From the NCBI RefSeq assembly GCF_023898315.1, contig NC_064619.1:503102594-503166593 (forward strand): 64,000 nt of DNA, read 5' to 3'. Positions 1 through 11,945 of this stretch are shown here, piece after piece (position 1 is the stretch's first letter; every line of letters starts with the position of its first letter). The translations under genes were made by a program, and so were the position numbers. The notes beneath the pieces were generated by a model that worked only from the letters and a program-made list of their open reading frames with translations, was not told the DNA's origin and did not search any database. Source of the DNA: Schistocerca nitens. Taxonomy: Eukaryota > Arthropoda > Insecta > Orthoptera > Acrididae.

Positions 1-1026
1 ATTTAGTTTATTGTAACGATATCACATCTGTGTTCAGAAGAATGACATGTCATTTGTTGATAGTGTTGCGGCCACATGTAGCAAGTGTCCGAATGTTGAA
101 TCTTCATAGGTGACGAGTCCAGTCTGTTCCAGCTCGCAGGAGTCATCCGTTCGCCACCAGATGTCAACTTCAGCTCTGGAGGTCGGCCCGAGTTCGGTTG
201 GCACCATGGCTGACTACCTACAGCGAGAACTTCCAGCAGGAAGTTTGTAAACATACCCTGTAATTTAGTTTATTGTAACGATATCACATCTGTGTTCAGA
301 AGAATGACATAGCATTTGTTGATAGTGTTGCGGCCTCATGTAGCAAGTGTCCGAATGTTAAATCTTCATAGGTGACGAGTCTAGACTGTTCCAGCTCGCA
401 GGAGTCATCCGTTCGCTGCCAGATGTCAACTTCAGCTCTGGAGGTCGGCCCGAGTTCGGTTGGCATCATGGCTGACTACCTACAGCGAGAACTTCTAGCA
501 GGAAGTTTGTAAACATACCCTGTAATTTAGTTTATTGTAACGATATCACATCTGTGTTCAGAAGAATGACATAGCATTTGTTGATAGTGTTGCGGCCTCA
601 TGTAGCAAGTGTCCGAATGTTAAATCTTCATAGGTGACGAGTCCAGACTGTTCCAGCTCGCAGGAGTCATCCGTTCGCTGCCAGATGTCAACTTCAGCTC
701 TGGACGTCGGCCCGAGTTCGGTTGGCATCATGGCTGACTACCTACAGCGAGAACTTCTAGCAGGAAGTTTGTAAACATACCCTGTAATTTAGTTTATTGT
801 AACGATATCACATCTATGTTCAGCAGAATGACATAGCATTTGTTGATAGTGTTGCGGCCACATGTAGCAAGTGTCCGAATGTTAAATCTTCATAGGTGAC
901 GAGTCCAGTCTGTTCCAGCTCGCAGGAGTCATCCGTTCGCCGCTAGATGTCAACTTCAGCTCTGGAGGTCGGCCCGAGTTCGGTTGGCACCATGGCTGAC
1001 TACCTACAGCGAGAACTTCCAGCAGG
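1..1026. repeat. Tandem satellite, 262-bp unit, about 3.9 copies
   Basis: The sequence beginning ATTTAGTTTATTGTAACGAT recurs at 1, 263, 525 and 787, so the period is exactly 262 bp. The fourth copy ends near 1026, where the sequence changes abruptly to GC-rich DNA. Copies differ by scattered substitutions (for example CCACC/CTGCC in the middle, AGAACTTCC/AGAACTTCT near the end) with no length change. The array continues past the left edge. Short reading frames cross the units on the minus strand, but they simply repeat with the monomer and match no family I know, so I treat the array as non-coding satellite. Confidence 0.95.
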
Positions 1027-1450
1027 ACCGGCCGCAGCGCGGTCTTGGTCACAGGCGCCGCCGGGGACTGACGCCCGGACTTCACGGCAGCCCGGCCCCA
1101 CGGCGCGTTGTCCGTCCATGACGGGAGCTCACGGACATCACGACTGACGGCTTCCCAGCCGCCGGTGCAGCAGGCGTCGGCAGCTGACCGCACAGCGACG
1201 CGGCTTCTTAGGCATGCCGTACTGGGGCGCCGAGCGGCGACGAGTTCATCTCAACCACAGTGCATCCTGGCTTCAGCGGAGCACTGGTGGCCTGAGGCTC
1301 CGAGCGCGATCAGCGGCGCGCGTTGCGCACATTGTCGGAGATTCTACACAGCAGCAGCCAGGTGGAGGGATCCGCAGGACTGGGCAGCGACGACGAGGAA
1401 GAAATTGTAAACGAAATTCAATAAATAATTGTAAAACTCCATGCCGTCTC
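1027..1450. other. GC-rich segment flanking the satellite, unassigned
   Basis: Composition switches at the end of the satellite to strongly GC- and CpG-rich DNA up to about 1400, followed by an AT-rich stretch with AATAAATAATTG near 1421. Overlapping short reading frames on both strands have the arginine/alanine/proline-rich look of translated GC-rich DNA, and I recognise no domain. It could be part of an LTR or a promoter-like island; nothing in the sequence decides this. Confidence 0.4.
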
Positions 1451-2287
1451 AGTCTTTGGCGCAGCCACTGTGTCTGCTGCTAACATGTGGTGCAGAAGTC
1501 TTAACAATAGATACAATACCTTCTGAAGGAAACAGTTTTAAAACCGTCGAACCCATGGTCAAGGTGTAAAAAAGCTGTATTTCGCACTGGCAGGCTGTTA
1601 TTTCTAATCGATCGAAGCTCTTCCACGCACAGTTTCTGAAGTGCACCCATGTTCAAAATCTTAAAGCTACTTTTGTTAGTTTCTTGCGACAACTTCATTA
1701 ACTACTGTGTTGTGATTTAACGGCGGAGTTAAAGTCCGGTCGCGCTGAGCTGGTGGCTCTGTTCGCTGCGGCAAAGGGCGCTCTGAGTGTGAAAGTAGCT
1801 GCGGTCAGCGTCGCCGTTGAGGAACAGTGAACGAGGACAGCCAGGGTTGTGAGTTTTGTGGAGGGCAGTGGACTGGTTAGAGCTGAAGCCTGATAAACCG
1901 AGGGGCGGCTGCTGGCCGAAAACACCGGATAGCAGCATCCGCTTTGTCTGATGGTCTGTTCCAGGGGGCCAGCAACAAACAGTAAAGAGGTCAGAGCTTG
2001 CAAGCGGGGCCTTGGGGACTACTCACTGACAGCCGTTTGGTGCTGGCTTGAATCCGAGCAGCCTGTCCAAGAGACTGCTGGGAGCTGATGCACATCCTAA
2101 ACTCAAAACGTGCGCCTGCAGATCTGACATCCAACCCCCACCCCACGAATGTAAGTCAGATCGATACCAAACGTTGAATATTGACAGAGCAGCAACCACG
2201 ACATAGTTTGCCCCATTCGCTGTCTTCCAATAGAAGGTGCGCAAACATTAAGTAAGAAGTACCACATGACCCACGAAGCACAAAAAA
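1451..2287. other. Unassigned intergenic DNA
   Basis: No recognisable coding region, RNA or repeat. Reading frames are short, overlap each other on both strands and show no domain signature. Confidence 0.5.
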
Positions 2288-2482
2288 TAGTTCAAATGGC
2301 TCTGAGAACTGTGGGACTTGACTTCTGAGGTCATCAGTCCCCTAGAACTTAGAACTACTTCAACCTAACTAACCTAAGGACATCACACACATCCATGCCC
2401 GAGGCAGAATTGGAACCTGTGACCGTAGCGGTCGCGCGGTTCCAGACTGTAGCGCCTAGAACCGCACTGCCAACCCGGCTGA
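2288..2482 (-). mobile_element. tRNA-derived SINE (family 1), diverged copy
   Basis: On the plus strand it runs from GTTCAAATGGCTCTGAG to the antisense of a tRNA-like head. On its own (minus) strand the order is A-box-like head, B-box-like promoter, then a body ending in GAGCCATTTGAAC. The B box is mutated here (GAATTGGAACC in place of the usual GATTCGAACC), so this is an old copy. The same family recurs more than ten times in the window. Confidence 0.9.
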
Positions 2483-4992
2483 TTACGGAGCACTGTAAAA
2501 GCACAACGATGAACCTCTGTCGTGTGGCGGTCCTGTGGGAAAGACGGTAGAGCGTTATTTCATAGTAGTAAGGGTCCCGGCTTCCAGGCCTGGTCATCTC
2601 AGTTTCTGTACAGTGGTGCGTAAGAAATTGCTATATGGGACATGTTACTGACATCGAAAAGGACTGTTCGGATTTTACGGATGTACGGCGGTAGTGCCAT
2701 CTGACAAACATTTATTATTCTTATTATAATTACTGTTGTTGTTATTATTATTACTACTAATAGTTACGTGTGATGTAATTGTTTCTTTATTGTTCTGTTC
2801 CGATTGCTTGTGTTTTTTCTGTGAAACTAGAAATGTACTTTATAGCTTTGCTACTTTCAAATAAACGAAGGTTTAGCGGACTGCCAATAGAACAGTGATA
2901 TAGACTCCGAGCAGTCCTTTTACATGCCACGAACAAGTTGTCCCATAAAACAGTTTTATACCTACTACAGTGCAAAAACTGGCAAGACTAAGGTTCGACA
3001 GTGAGACCGGTGGTACGAAGAGCTAACGCTCTACCAACTTCGACACGGGAGCTGTACACGACACATGCTCACAGTTACGCTTTTCCTGTGTTCCATACGT
3101 AATGTATTACCTATCAGGCTAACAATCGTTCATGCACGTTTTCCAAGAACGACAGCACATAGCTCAAACCATATCGGAGTTTTTGTTGATACTCTCTCGA
3201 TGTACAACGAATGGTACCGATTTGACAGTCTGACATCTGGAGATACATATTTTATTTTGATGTGAGCGTGATGGACCACAATGAAATTCAGCTTCAATGT
3301 ATGTGCTATAATCCCACTGAACATGGCTGCAGTCTATACTTATTTGTCGGAAGATACGTCTGTCCCAACAAATGGAAGAGTAGAATCTTGTACACAGGCC
3401 AACCAACCACTTCAAAGCTTATTAAAAGATCTACTGATCCTAAACATACCAAAACAGCACAGTTATCAACACTAGTCAAAATCCTTCACTGACACAACTT
3501 CGCACTGCATTCCTACTAAACTTTCAAGATTATCACCTCACAACTTACTCATCGAAACAAGAACAGACAAAACGTTCGGAAGGAATTTCACCTGTTCCTT
3601 CTATTGACAACATCATGAATTTTCAGAGGAAGGCAGCTATTGCATCAAAGGGTTAAACTCTGCTGAAAACACTGAAAGTGTAAATAAAAAGAGGGACAGG
3701 AAACCAAAGGAAACAGGAAAAGGCATAAAAAGGTCACAAAAGGGAATTATTAGTTAAGAGAAAATAGATTCAGGAAGTTCAATAAGAAAAACATTGCAAA
3801 TGGCTCACCGCGTTCATCAGGTGCATACTGTAAAAGATATTGACAATAACTTTGATGATTGAGATGAAGATGAATGTGTTGGTTGCTATGAAGTCTACTA
3901 TGAAACTATTAAAAATTACGATTGGAGAGAGTGTGTAGCTTCTTCACGAACGTCAGCATTTGGTAATAATTGCCGTGATGAGAGAAAGACAGTCTAATAC
4001 TAGAACAAAACAAATAATTGCGTAGAAAAGCTAATGTTCAGTCATGATATGTAATGAACGGGTAAAACTCTTTTGGACTAAAATGATTCATAGTGTAATT
4101 CTTTATTTATTGCAACATATTCCAAATAAAACTATGAAATTTTAATTGACTCTTTTGTTTACTTATAGCCATTTTTATATGGTCCCGTTCTGCCAGTACA
4201 ATGGTCCATACCGCCCAGATACCTTCGTATATTTTCATTTTATCATATCTCTTACATTTTAAGCGGCAGTGACTCAATAATATACTGTAGTTAAGCGTAT
4301 ATGACACACTATATGAACGTCCTAATAGAAGGTGTGAAATCAGGTTACCTTGGGGGCCGATGGTGCAATGCGAGATCTGTACCCAATTTACTACTGAACC
4401 TTTGTTTGTTAATAAATGTTCTTACATGCAGGTGTCATTCTGGATGTGGCGCACCCTGTTGAAAAACGGAATCTTCAAAATGTTCTCGCAACTGTGGATG
4501 AAGCAAAATCTCCAACACATCCAGGTTCGTAGTTCCTGTAGTCTTTTTTTTCGCAAAATAGAAAAGAAACTGTTATTTTTATTTGTGAAACGGCACAAAA
4601 TACCTGACGCCCTGGAAATACTTTCTCGTGTTCGAGTATGGTATGTGACTCTTCTGTTTACCTATTCTTAAAGAGAGATGATTCTCTTCACTGTATATCA
4701 GGCGTGAAGGGTAAGTGGTAACTTTGATCTCCAAGCACAAAACAAGTTTACTGAACTCTATATACTGTTGTTTATCGACACCTGTACTCGATGCACATTG
4801 GACAATGAACAGGAGACAATGCAACAGGGAGCTAGCGAGCTCCACAAGGTAGGTCGCTACCTAGAGTCACACGACCTAGCATCGAACTGGTGAGACGACA
4901 ATCCTTCCGTTTTTATGCGAAAGTTAGAACACACCTCAAGTTTCCGTCCTCAGTCGGTGTCGATGACATACTCTTGTGAATTCAGATAAATC
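2483..4992. other. Unassigned AT-rich intergenic DNA
   Basis: About 2.5 kb without a recognisable gene or element. It includes short TTATTATTATT-type low-complexity sequence near 2710-2760. Several reading frames of 60-100 codons exist, but none shows a domain, a repeat or useful codon bias. A weak tRNA-like motif near 3000-3055 is discussed among the rejected items. Confidence 0.5.
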
Positions 4993-4998
4993 CCTTAG

Positions 4999-5191
4999 CC
5001 GGCCGCTGTGGCCGAGCGGTTCTAGGCGATTCAGTTCGGCACCGCGCTGCTGCTACGGTCGCAGGTTCGAATCCGGCCTCGGGCATGGATGTGTATGTTG
5101 TCCTTAGGTTAGTTAGGTTTAAGTAGTTCTAAGTCTACGGGACTAATGACCTCAGATGTTAAGTCCCATAGTGCTTAGAGCCATTTGAACC
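4999..5191 (+). mobile_element. tRNA-derived SINE (family 1)
   Basis: It begins with a GC head (CCGGCCGCTGTGGCCGAGCGG) that includes an A box like those of Leu/Ser tRNAs, then a B box (GGTTCGAATCC), and ends at GAGCCATTTGAACC. A short CCTTAG flanks both sides (4993-4998 and 5190-5195), a possible but short target duplication. Confidence 0.93.
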
Positions 5192-5364
5192 TTAGACACA
5201 CCTGTACTTATATTAACCAAACTCTATAAATTTGCTCATATTCCGTTTTTTCTGTAATGTTTTCCATTTACTGTACTCATTGCATACTTATTTTATCCGC
5301 ATGATTAGCCAGCAATATACTCTCAAATGTTCAGAAGATGTTGCTGAACCACTTACTGAATTGA

Positions 5365-6185
5365 AGAGCGCCTGGGAAAAATGAACATCTAAATATTTCT
5401 ACTTCAGCACTGATTTCTCTTATTTTACAAAACAGATTGTGGGAAAATCAGACACCAGGCTCAGATGCATCGGAAGAATCTTAAGGAAACTTAACTACTC
5501 CACGAAAGAAGTGGCTTATAAGGCGCTTGTTCGCCTGATTCCTGAGTACTGTACGTCCATCTGGTATCCCTATCAGGTAGGACTGATAGAGGAAATAGAG
5601 AAGTCCTTCATGCAGCGGCGTTTTTCGTCACGGCATCGTTTAGCTGGCGAGAGAGCGTTACGGAAATGCTAAACATACTACACTGGCAAACGTTACAAAA
5701 GAGGCGTTATGCGTCACGGAGGGATTTACTGTTGAAATTTCGCGGCAACACTTTTCAGGAGGAGTCGGACAACATATCACATCTCCGCACATACATCTCG
5801 CGTGTTGACCACGAGAAGAAAAATCGAGAAATTAGAGCCAATTCAGAGGCTTATCGACAATCAATCTTCCCACGCACTATTCACGAGTGGAACAGGGTTG
5901 AACGGATCCGATAGTGGTACCGAAAGTACCCTCAGCCACACATCATTAGATGGCTTGCTAAGTATGACGTAGATGATTTAGGTGCAGACAATGGTTGTTG
6001 AACAGGGGTTAGTTTGGCATTCTGAGTGGAATGTTGGTGATAAAAGTTTGTTGAAAATTTGTCGCTACAACAAAAAACGCCTTTGTTTTAGTGATTCCCA
6101 CCCGAACTCGTTTATTATATCCACGATATTTTCTTCCCGTTTCACATTAGTAGAAAACGAGCTGGCATTCTTTGAACTTCCTTGA
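5365..6185 (-). mobile_element. Jockey-like LINE 3' fragment, interrupted
   Basis: Two pieces, about 5365-5425 and 6005-6185, line up in order with one continuous stretch at about 27950-28210, which is a minus-strand LINE 3' region. The first piece shares the TCTGATTTC(T/A)CTT...TTT segment; the second shares CAACRAAAAACGCCTTTRTTTTA followed by a CACCC(C/G) block. The 580 bp between them is a different LINE in the opposite orientation. The fragment has no intact reading frame. Assignment to the Jockey-like group is from recall; the two-piece alignment is visible in the window. Confidence 0.6.
5436..5983 (+). pseudogene. Jockey-type LINE reverse transcriptase C-terminus, frameshifted
   Basis: The translated sequence matches the tail of Jockey/CR1-type non-LTR reverse transcriptases. 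A block with KLNYSTKEVAYKALVRL and PEYCTSIWYPYQ is followed by an ESVTEMLNILHWQTLQKRR-type block, then the basic end with YRQSIFPRTIHEWNR. The first part reads in the frame of 5439; from about 5651 the conserved block reads in the frame of 5666, so there is a frameshift near 5640-5650. The RT catalytic core is absent because the copy is 5'-truncated. After the stop near 5910 an untranslated tail runs to about 5983. It lies inside the minus-strand LINE fragment described separately. Confidence 0.8.
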
Positions 6186-6190
6186 TCTCG

Positions 6191-6499
6191 GTCAAACCTG
6201 TATGTGTAGAGTGTATATGTATGTGTTTATGTGTATGTGTAGAGACCCCGTATCGCGTAGTAGTACTCCAAGAGAGGACAAACCAATGCCACATAAGAAC
6301 TACACTCCGTATTTTATTTCGGGAATTTCCGTTTTATTAGGTAAAACAGCCTGAAAACGGATGGCAGCCCGAAAGTAGTGGCATCGACTAATGAATTTAT
6401 GTAATTTACAGCCGAACTCAGTAGTCTCTGTCCTTAGTATTAATAGAAGCACTTTATGCTAGTGCCCGTATCAGCTTCGTTTATTCATACGCTCAGATC
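6191..6499. other. Unassigned DNA with a short TGTATG-rich tract
   Basis: A degenerate TGTATATGTATGTG tract lies near 6210-6245; otherwise I see nothing recognisable. Confidence 0.5.
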
Positions 6500-6860
6500 T
6501 GAGTGAAACGTTTCAGTGGATACAACACACACCCACAGCGGCGCCAGTGGAATCCGTCGGCCGTAGTAACAGCGGGAGAGATGCTCAGACGCTGTCGTCG
6601 CTGGTGCAGCCATCGGCGTCGGCTGCCGCTGCGTTGGCGCCGACTGCGGACGGGATTTAGGTCGCGCCGGTACCTCACGTCGCGACGCGCACAGTATGGG
6701 CCGAGCGCCGCGATAATTAACTCTGGCGAGTGTCTCGCGACCGTCGGATTCCGCGCCAGTCGTATGCTGGCCGATATACGACCGCCCTTAATGCCTTTGG
6801 GGACGATGAAATTTATCGTCAAATCCGCCAGCCGAGGGTGGAAATTTTATTGATTGTAAA
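6500..6860. other. CpG-rich island, unassigned
   Basis: About 360 bp are sharply richer in GC and CpG than the flanks. Reading frames of 109 and 116 codons exist on opposite strands over the same bases. Both are rich in Arg and resemble translated CpG DNA more than protein. It may be part of an unidentified repeat or a regulatory island. Confidence 0.4.
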
Positions 6861-8177
6861 CCGAACTCGCCATTTCCAATTAGTATTGGTGGGTAGGCTC
6901 ATCATTTTGACGGTTTCGCTGAACTCATGGTGAAACCCGCTAGGCGTTATGTGCTGCGGTGGGAAATTACAGTCATTATTCTCATGGCATTTACATATAC
7001 ATTACGAATAAATTAGATCACTTATTACCAGATTTTTCCTTTTAATGTTGCACGTTATCCTGTTTTTGCGCAGACATCTCAGCAATTCTGGAGTGCAAAT
7101 ATAGAGCTGTTATAGCTAACTGTGCCTTACTCACCAGAATTCGCTCATGTTACAACTGAATTTTCTAGTGCTTGTAATTGAGACTCTACCTAATGAAGAG
7201 ACGTGGTGAACGCACAATGAGCAGAATGAAAGGTAGTTTGTCACTGAAAAGGACGTAGGACTAAATGTGGTATTGTATCTTTTTATGACACTGCGTCTCT
7301 GAAGAATCTAGAAGTAGCCGTGCTGGGAACGTGGGAGGGTTGGGCATCTCACGTTGCTTCGTGTGTTCAGATGCGCTGCCCTGCGCTTTACTGAGTGATC
7401 TTTTGATACTTATACTCAAGTTGACCTGACAGTTCACTTCCTGGAAAACTGCTCGGAATGTTCACAGCGTTCTTAACGAATCGCTCATTGAGTTATGGTG
7501 AAGGTAACAGATTGAAATTAATTGAAAAATGGAGAAAACGTTCACCGGCTGCGGATTTAGACTGCATACCTTATGTAGCCGTCCACACTTCGCCATACAC
7601 TACTTCTCTAAATTACTCCTATGCTTCAAAGGTTCCTAGGTAAAGATAAAGCTTGTTCTGCCATTTTCTTTACTTACCGTTAACCTTAGAAAACTGAAAT
7701 AAATTCCTATGCTGCGTGTTACTGCAGTTTTTTTCACACTTGTTTTCGTGTGAACAGTGCAGTTTACTATTTATACGTATCCATGAATTTTTACTTTGTA
7801 GAAGTTCTGGACACACCGCTGAATACAAATCAAATAAAAAAGCCGTATAATTACAGTGTACAGCAGTTTTAAAATTTTAGCACAATCGTAGTAATGTTCA
7901 TTATAGTGTACTACATTTCCAATGTTGCTACCCATAACTTGTACCTGAATTTCGAAACCTGCATCCGGTAACAATTAAAATTTCGCCCGTGCCGTATTTG
8001 GTTAACATAAATATGTGGTAAGAATCGACAATATTTCAGCACCAAGGGAAGAAGAGTTATGCAAGTTATTAATTCCTAGTTCCACCATCAAAGGCGCAGA
8101 TTACATTGTAAACATCCACAGCAATCACAACGGCGTGCAATATAGTATTAGAAAGCTTATGTAAACTGGTTTCCCCA
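6861..8177. other. Unassigned AT-rich intergenic DNA
   Basis: No coding region, RNA or repeat that I can support. Confidence 0.5.
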
Positions 8178-8185
8178 AGAAGAAT

Positions 8186-8350
8186 GGCCAGTATTCAGAG
8201 ATATGACAGGAACATTGATTCGAAGCAAAAACTCCGTCTCTTAAGGGCTGTGAGAAGTTTTCATCTTCGATATTTTGAAGCAAATCTTTTATACTGCAAG
8301 CTCTTTGCTTTCCATATTTCGAGAGGTCTTAGTGTTGACCATAGCAAGAA
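8186..8350 (+). mobile_element. Degenerate DNA-transposon end or MITE
   Basis: The segment GATATGACAGGAACATTGAT followed by TCGAAGCA matches the interior of the transposon end at about 20770 (GATATGACAGGAACACTCAT followed by TTGAAGCA). The terminal repeat itself is decayed here (CCCCAAGAAGAA against CCCAGGAGGAA). I treat it as an old relative of the 20.7-kb element. Confidence 0.5.
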
Positions 8351-8690
8351 AAAAAGTCTACCTGAACAAGAGCTCTAAAAAGAGTGGTTCAAGAGTTGTG
8401 TGAACGTCGTCTGCTAATAATGGACTACTTTCCTTGAATATTTTTTACGACAATCTTTCATTACATCCTGCTTGTTCCAGAAATTACAGTAGTTCTATCT
8501 CAGAACTTCATAATATATTAATTTTTTTTTTAATTTACCATCGCAACTGCAGCTATCTTGACATTCTCAAGTATGGCTCCATGTGAAGTGGAAAGAAGAC
8601 GTAGACTTCTTGACAGAGAAATATAGGGTAACATCAACAGTAGGGGAAAATGGTGTAAAAAGAGCAAGATTCGCGATGAATAGGAGGGAA
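8341..8690. other. Unassigned DNA before the Tc1-like element
   Basis: No recognisable gene. Contains a short T/A homopolymer tract near 8521-8533. Confidence 0.5.
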
Positions 8691-8739
8691 TAGGCTGAGG
8701 TGACAAAAGTCTTGGAATACCTATCAAATCGTGTCGGAG

Positions 8740-9214
8740 ATACTTTTGCCGGGTTTAGTGCTGCAACTCGACGTGGCAAGGACTCAACAAGTCGTTGGAA
8801 TTCTCCTGCAAAAATATTAACCCATGTTGCAATTTTTGGCCGTCCATAACTGCAAAGGTGTTGCCGGTGCAGCATTATGAGGACAAACTAACCTCTCGGT
8901 TATGTCCCATAAATGCTCGATCGGATTCACGTCTGGCTCTCGAGGTCACCAAATCATTAGCTCCAACTGTCCACACATTGTTCAAATAAATCGGGAACAA
9001 CTGTGACCCGGTCACATGGCGCATCGTCATCCATAAAAATTCCATCGTTGTTTGGGAACACGAATTCAATGAATGGTTGTGAATGGTGTCCCAGTAGCCA
9101 AACATAACCCTCTCCACTCAGTGATCGATGTAAGCGCAGCCCACAACATTATGAGGTGACAAACTGCGTCCTTGCCTTCGTGGGGTTCGCGCCACACATG
9201 AATCCCGAATCCTA
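8740..9214 (-). pseudogene. Tc1-like transposase, C-terminal half
   Basis: On the minus strand, pieces in different frames carry family landmarks. A DGIFMDDDAPC block holds the second catalytic Asp region, a DVNPIEHLWDI block holds the third acidic residue, and an EFQRLVESLPRRVAAL block forms the tail. They follow in the right order but change frame, so no full protein is possible. The first catalytic Asp region is not visible because the LINE insertion lies upstream on the coding strand. Confidence 0.75.
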
Positions 9215-11210
9215 TCATCAGCTCCTGTTTTTAAGTCATCAAACTTTGATTTGAAGCGGTCCGCCAGCGAATATTTCGACTGCCGAGCTCTTCATCGCAG
9301 AGTAGCACTTGGAACCTACGTCCTCAATTATTTGCTGAACGTACTCAAAACCCCTGTCTCCCTCTATAGTTTTTACTCGCTACACCTCCATCTAGTTAAG
9401 TTAAACAATGATGTTTTAATAGGTATACCATCATCCTGTACCTTTTCATTGTTTTCCAAACATTCCTTTCCTCCTCTATTCTGCGTAGAACCTCCTCATT
9501 CGTGTCCTTACCAGTCCACCTAAATTTCGACATTCGTCTGTAGCAGTACACCTCTTCAATTCTCTTGGATTCCGGTTTCCCATAGCCCATGTTTCACTGC
9601 CGTATAATACTATACTCCAAACGTACATTCTCAGAAATTTATTCCTCAAATTAAGGAAAATTTTTTATACTAGAAGACTTCTCTTGGCCGGGAATACTCT
9701 TTTTGCCAGTGCTAGTCTGCTTTTGACGTCGTCTTTGATCCGTCCGTCACTGGATATTTTTCTGCCTAGGTAATAGTATACCTTAACTTCATCTACTTCG
9801 TGACCATCGATCCTGATCTTAAGTTTCTAGCTGTTCTCATTTCTGCTACTTCTCAGTACTTTCGTCTTTCTTTTTATTTACCCTCAATCCATATTCTGTA
9901 CTCATCAGACACTTCATTCCATTCAGCAAATCATGTAATTCTTCTTCACTTTTGCTGAGGTTAGCAATGTCATCAGCGACTCGTATCATTGATATCCTTT
10001 CATCTTTACGTTTCATTCCGCTCCTGAACCTTTCTTTTATTTCCATCATTGCTTCTTTGATGGACAGATTAAGCAGTAGCAGCGAAAGACTACATTCCTG
10101 TCTTACATAGTTTCTGATCTGAGCACTTCGTTCTTGGTCTTCCACTCTCATTATTCCCTTTTATGTCTCTCCCTATTGCATACCCCTATTTTCCTCAAAA
10201 TTTCTAACATCTTGCAATATTTGATACTGTTAATCACTTTTTCGTGGTCAGAACTGCTTCTCTGTTGCCTTTACCTTCCTTAAAGCTGAGCTGATCGATA
10301 TCTAACGTATCCTCAATTTTCTATTCCATTCTTCTATATATTATTCTCGTCAGCAACTTGGATGCAGGAGTTGTCAAGTTGATTGTGTGATAGTTCGCGC
10401 ACTTTTCGGGTGTTGCTAACTTCGGAACTGTGTGGATGATGCTTTTGCGAAAGTCTGATGGTACATTGCAGCCTCATACATTCCACACACCAATGTGAGT
10501 AATTGTTAGATGCCACATCTTCCATCGATTTTAGAAATTCTGATCTAATGTTATCCATCCGTTATGCCTTATTTGATCTTAAATACTCCAAAGCTTTTTT
10601 AAATTCTGATTCTAATACTGGATCCCTTATGTCCTCGAAATCGACTCCTGTTCCTTTCCCTATCACAATAGACAAATCTTCCGACTCATAGAGGCCTTCA
10701 ACGTGCCCTTTTCACTTATCCCCTCTCTCCTCTGCACTTAACAGTGGAATTCCCGTTTCACTCTTTATGTTACTACCCTTGCTTTTCATTTCACCGAAGG
10801 CTGTTCTGACTTTTCTATATGTAGAGTCAGTCCTTTTCCACAATCAGTTCTGTTTTGATTACTTCACATTTTTCGTGTACCCGTTTTACCTTAGCTTCCT
10901 TGCACTTCGTATTTATTTCATTCCTCAGTGACATGTATTTCTGTATTCCTTAATTTCGCTTTCATTTGTGTACTTCCTTCTTCCACCGATCAACTGAAGA
11001 ATTTCTTCTGTTACCCGCGGTTTCTTCATAGTTGCCTTTTTGCACCAACGTTTATCTTTACAACTTCTGTGATTGTGGTTCTTAGAGAAATTCATTTCTC
11101 CTTATTTTAAGCTATTCATTATCGCAGTATCTATGAACCCTCTATAAACCCTCTTCCAGGAACTTAAGTGTGATGTGCAGAGTATCCATGTAGATTTAGA
11201 CGTGGATAGC

Positions 11211-11400
11211 TCAAAAATGGTTCAAATGGCTCTGAGCACTATGGGAATTAACTTCTGAGGTCATCAGTCCCCTACAACTTTGAACTACTTAAACCTAACT
11301 AACCTAAGAACATCACACACATCCATACCCGAGGCAGGATTCGAACCTGCGACCGTAGTGGTCGCCCGGTTCCAGACTGAAGCGCCTAGAACCGTTCGGT
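11211..11400 (-). mobile_element. tRNA-derived SINE (family 1) in LINE A
   Basis: Full-length copy with the B box visible as GGATTCGAACCTGC on the plus strand. A 9-bp direct repeat GTGGATAGC lies at 11202-11210 and 11401-11409, a clear target duplication that shows it inserted into the LINE. Confidence 0.95.
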
Positions 11401-11604
11401 GTGGATAGCCTCAGAGAACTTAACGTAATTCCTTAGTAGTCTCTAAAGGATTCAGCCTATTTTTCATCATTGCTAAACTGCTAAACTATGATCGGAGTCT
11501 ATATCAGCTCATGGGTACGCCTTACAATTCAATATCTGATTTAGGAGTTTATGCCTGACCATCGTGTAATGTGTTCTTGTGATTCTTGAACAGAGTAAGC
11601 CCCA

Positions 11605-11757
11605 TTAAAAAACTAAACTAAAACTCCTCCTGAATAGGCCGTGACGGCCCGAGGGTACCTACCGGCTGCCGTGTCATCCTCAGCCCATATGCGTCACTGG
11701 ATGCGGATATGGAGGGGCATGTGGTCAGCACACCGCTCTCCCGGCCGTATGTGGTTT
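11605..11757 (-). mobile_element. Second SINE-like repeat (family 2)
   Basis: Starts with AAAAAACTAAACTAAAACTCC, which looks like an antisense A/C-rich tail region, and continues into a GC-rich body that breaks the LINE. LINE A sequence appears to resume near 11775. I recall this body as a common short repeat of Schistocerca, but no second copy exists in the window to prove it. Confidence 0.5.
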
Positions 11758-11945
11758 TCCGAAATATTAACACCTGAAATTAATGGTAGACCTCAATTAG
11801 TTTTTCTCCTCTCTCGATTCTAGTGCGAAACCCATATTCTCCCGTAAGCCTTTCTTATACTCCTTCCCCTACATGCGCATGCCTGTCTCCCATGACCATT
11901 AGATTTTTATCTTGGTTTGCGTACTACATTACTGCATCTTTTCCA

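Larger units (their letters stand above)
9229..11945 (-). mobile_element. Non-LTR retrotransposon (LINE A), degraded
   Basis: The minus strand encodes a broken reverse transcriptase. A frame at 10151-9846 contains an RQECSLSLLLLNLSIKEA block (usually QGCPLSP) and RVADDIANLSKSEEEL, the ADD catalytic motif of RT. A frame at 9590-9396 contains CYRRMSKFRWTGKDTNEEV, the C-terminal block typical of this LINE group, which is closely related to the LINE at 48.2 kb. The 3' end is near 9229 and the 5' part ends near 11945. No frame is long, with stops and shifts throughout. It interrupts the Tc1-like element and is itself interrupted by SINEs at 11211 and 11605. I am sure it is a LINE; its clade (RTE/CR1-like) is less certain. 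Confidence 0.8.

Noticed and set aside
947..1410. Reading frames of 66-103 codons across the satellite end
   Set aside because: They run through satellite units and CpG-rich DNA, overlap on both strands and show no domain.
2990..3060. Possible tRNA gene on the minus strand (GTTGGTAGAGCGTTAGCTCTTC)
   Set aside because: The D-arm-like part resembles an A box, but the expected T arm is not a clean B box, and no acceptor stem pairs. At most it is an old SINE head.
6493..6853. Opposed 109- and 116-codon frames
   Set aside because: Both lie in the same CpG island on opposite strands with Arg-rich composition, a common artefact of GC-rich DNA.
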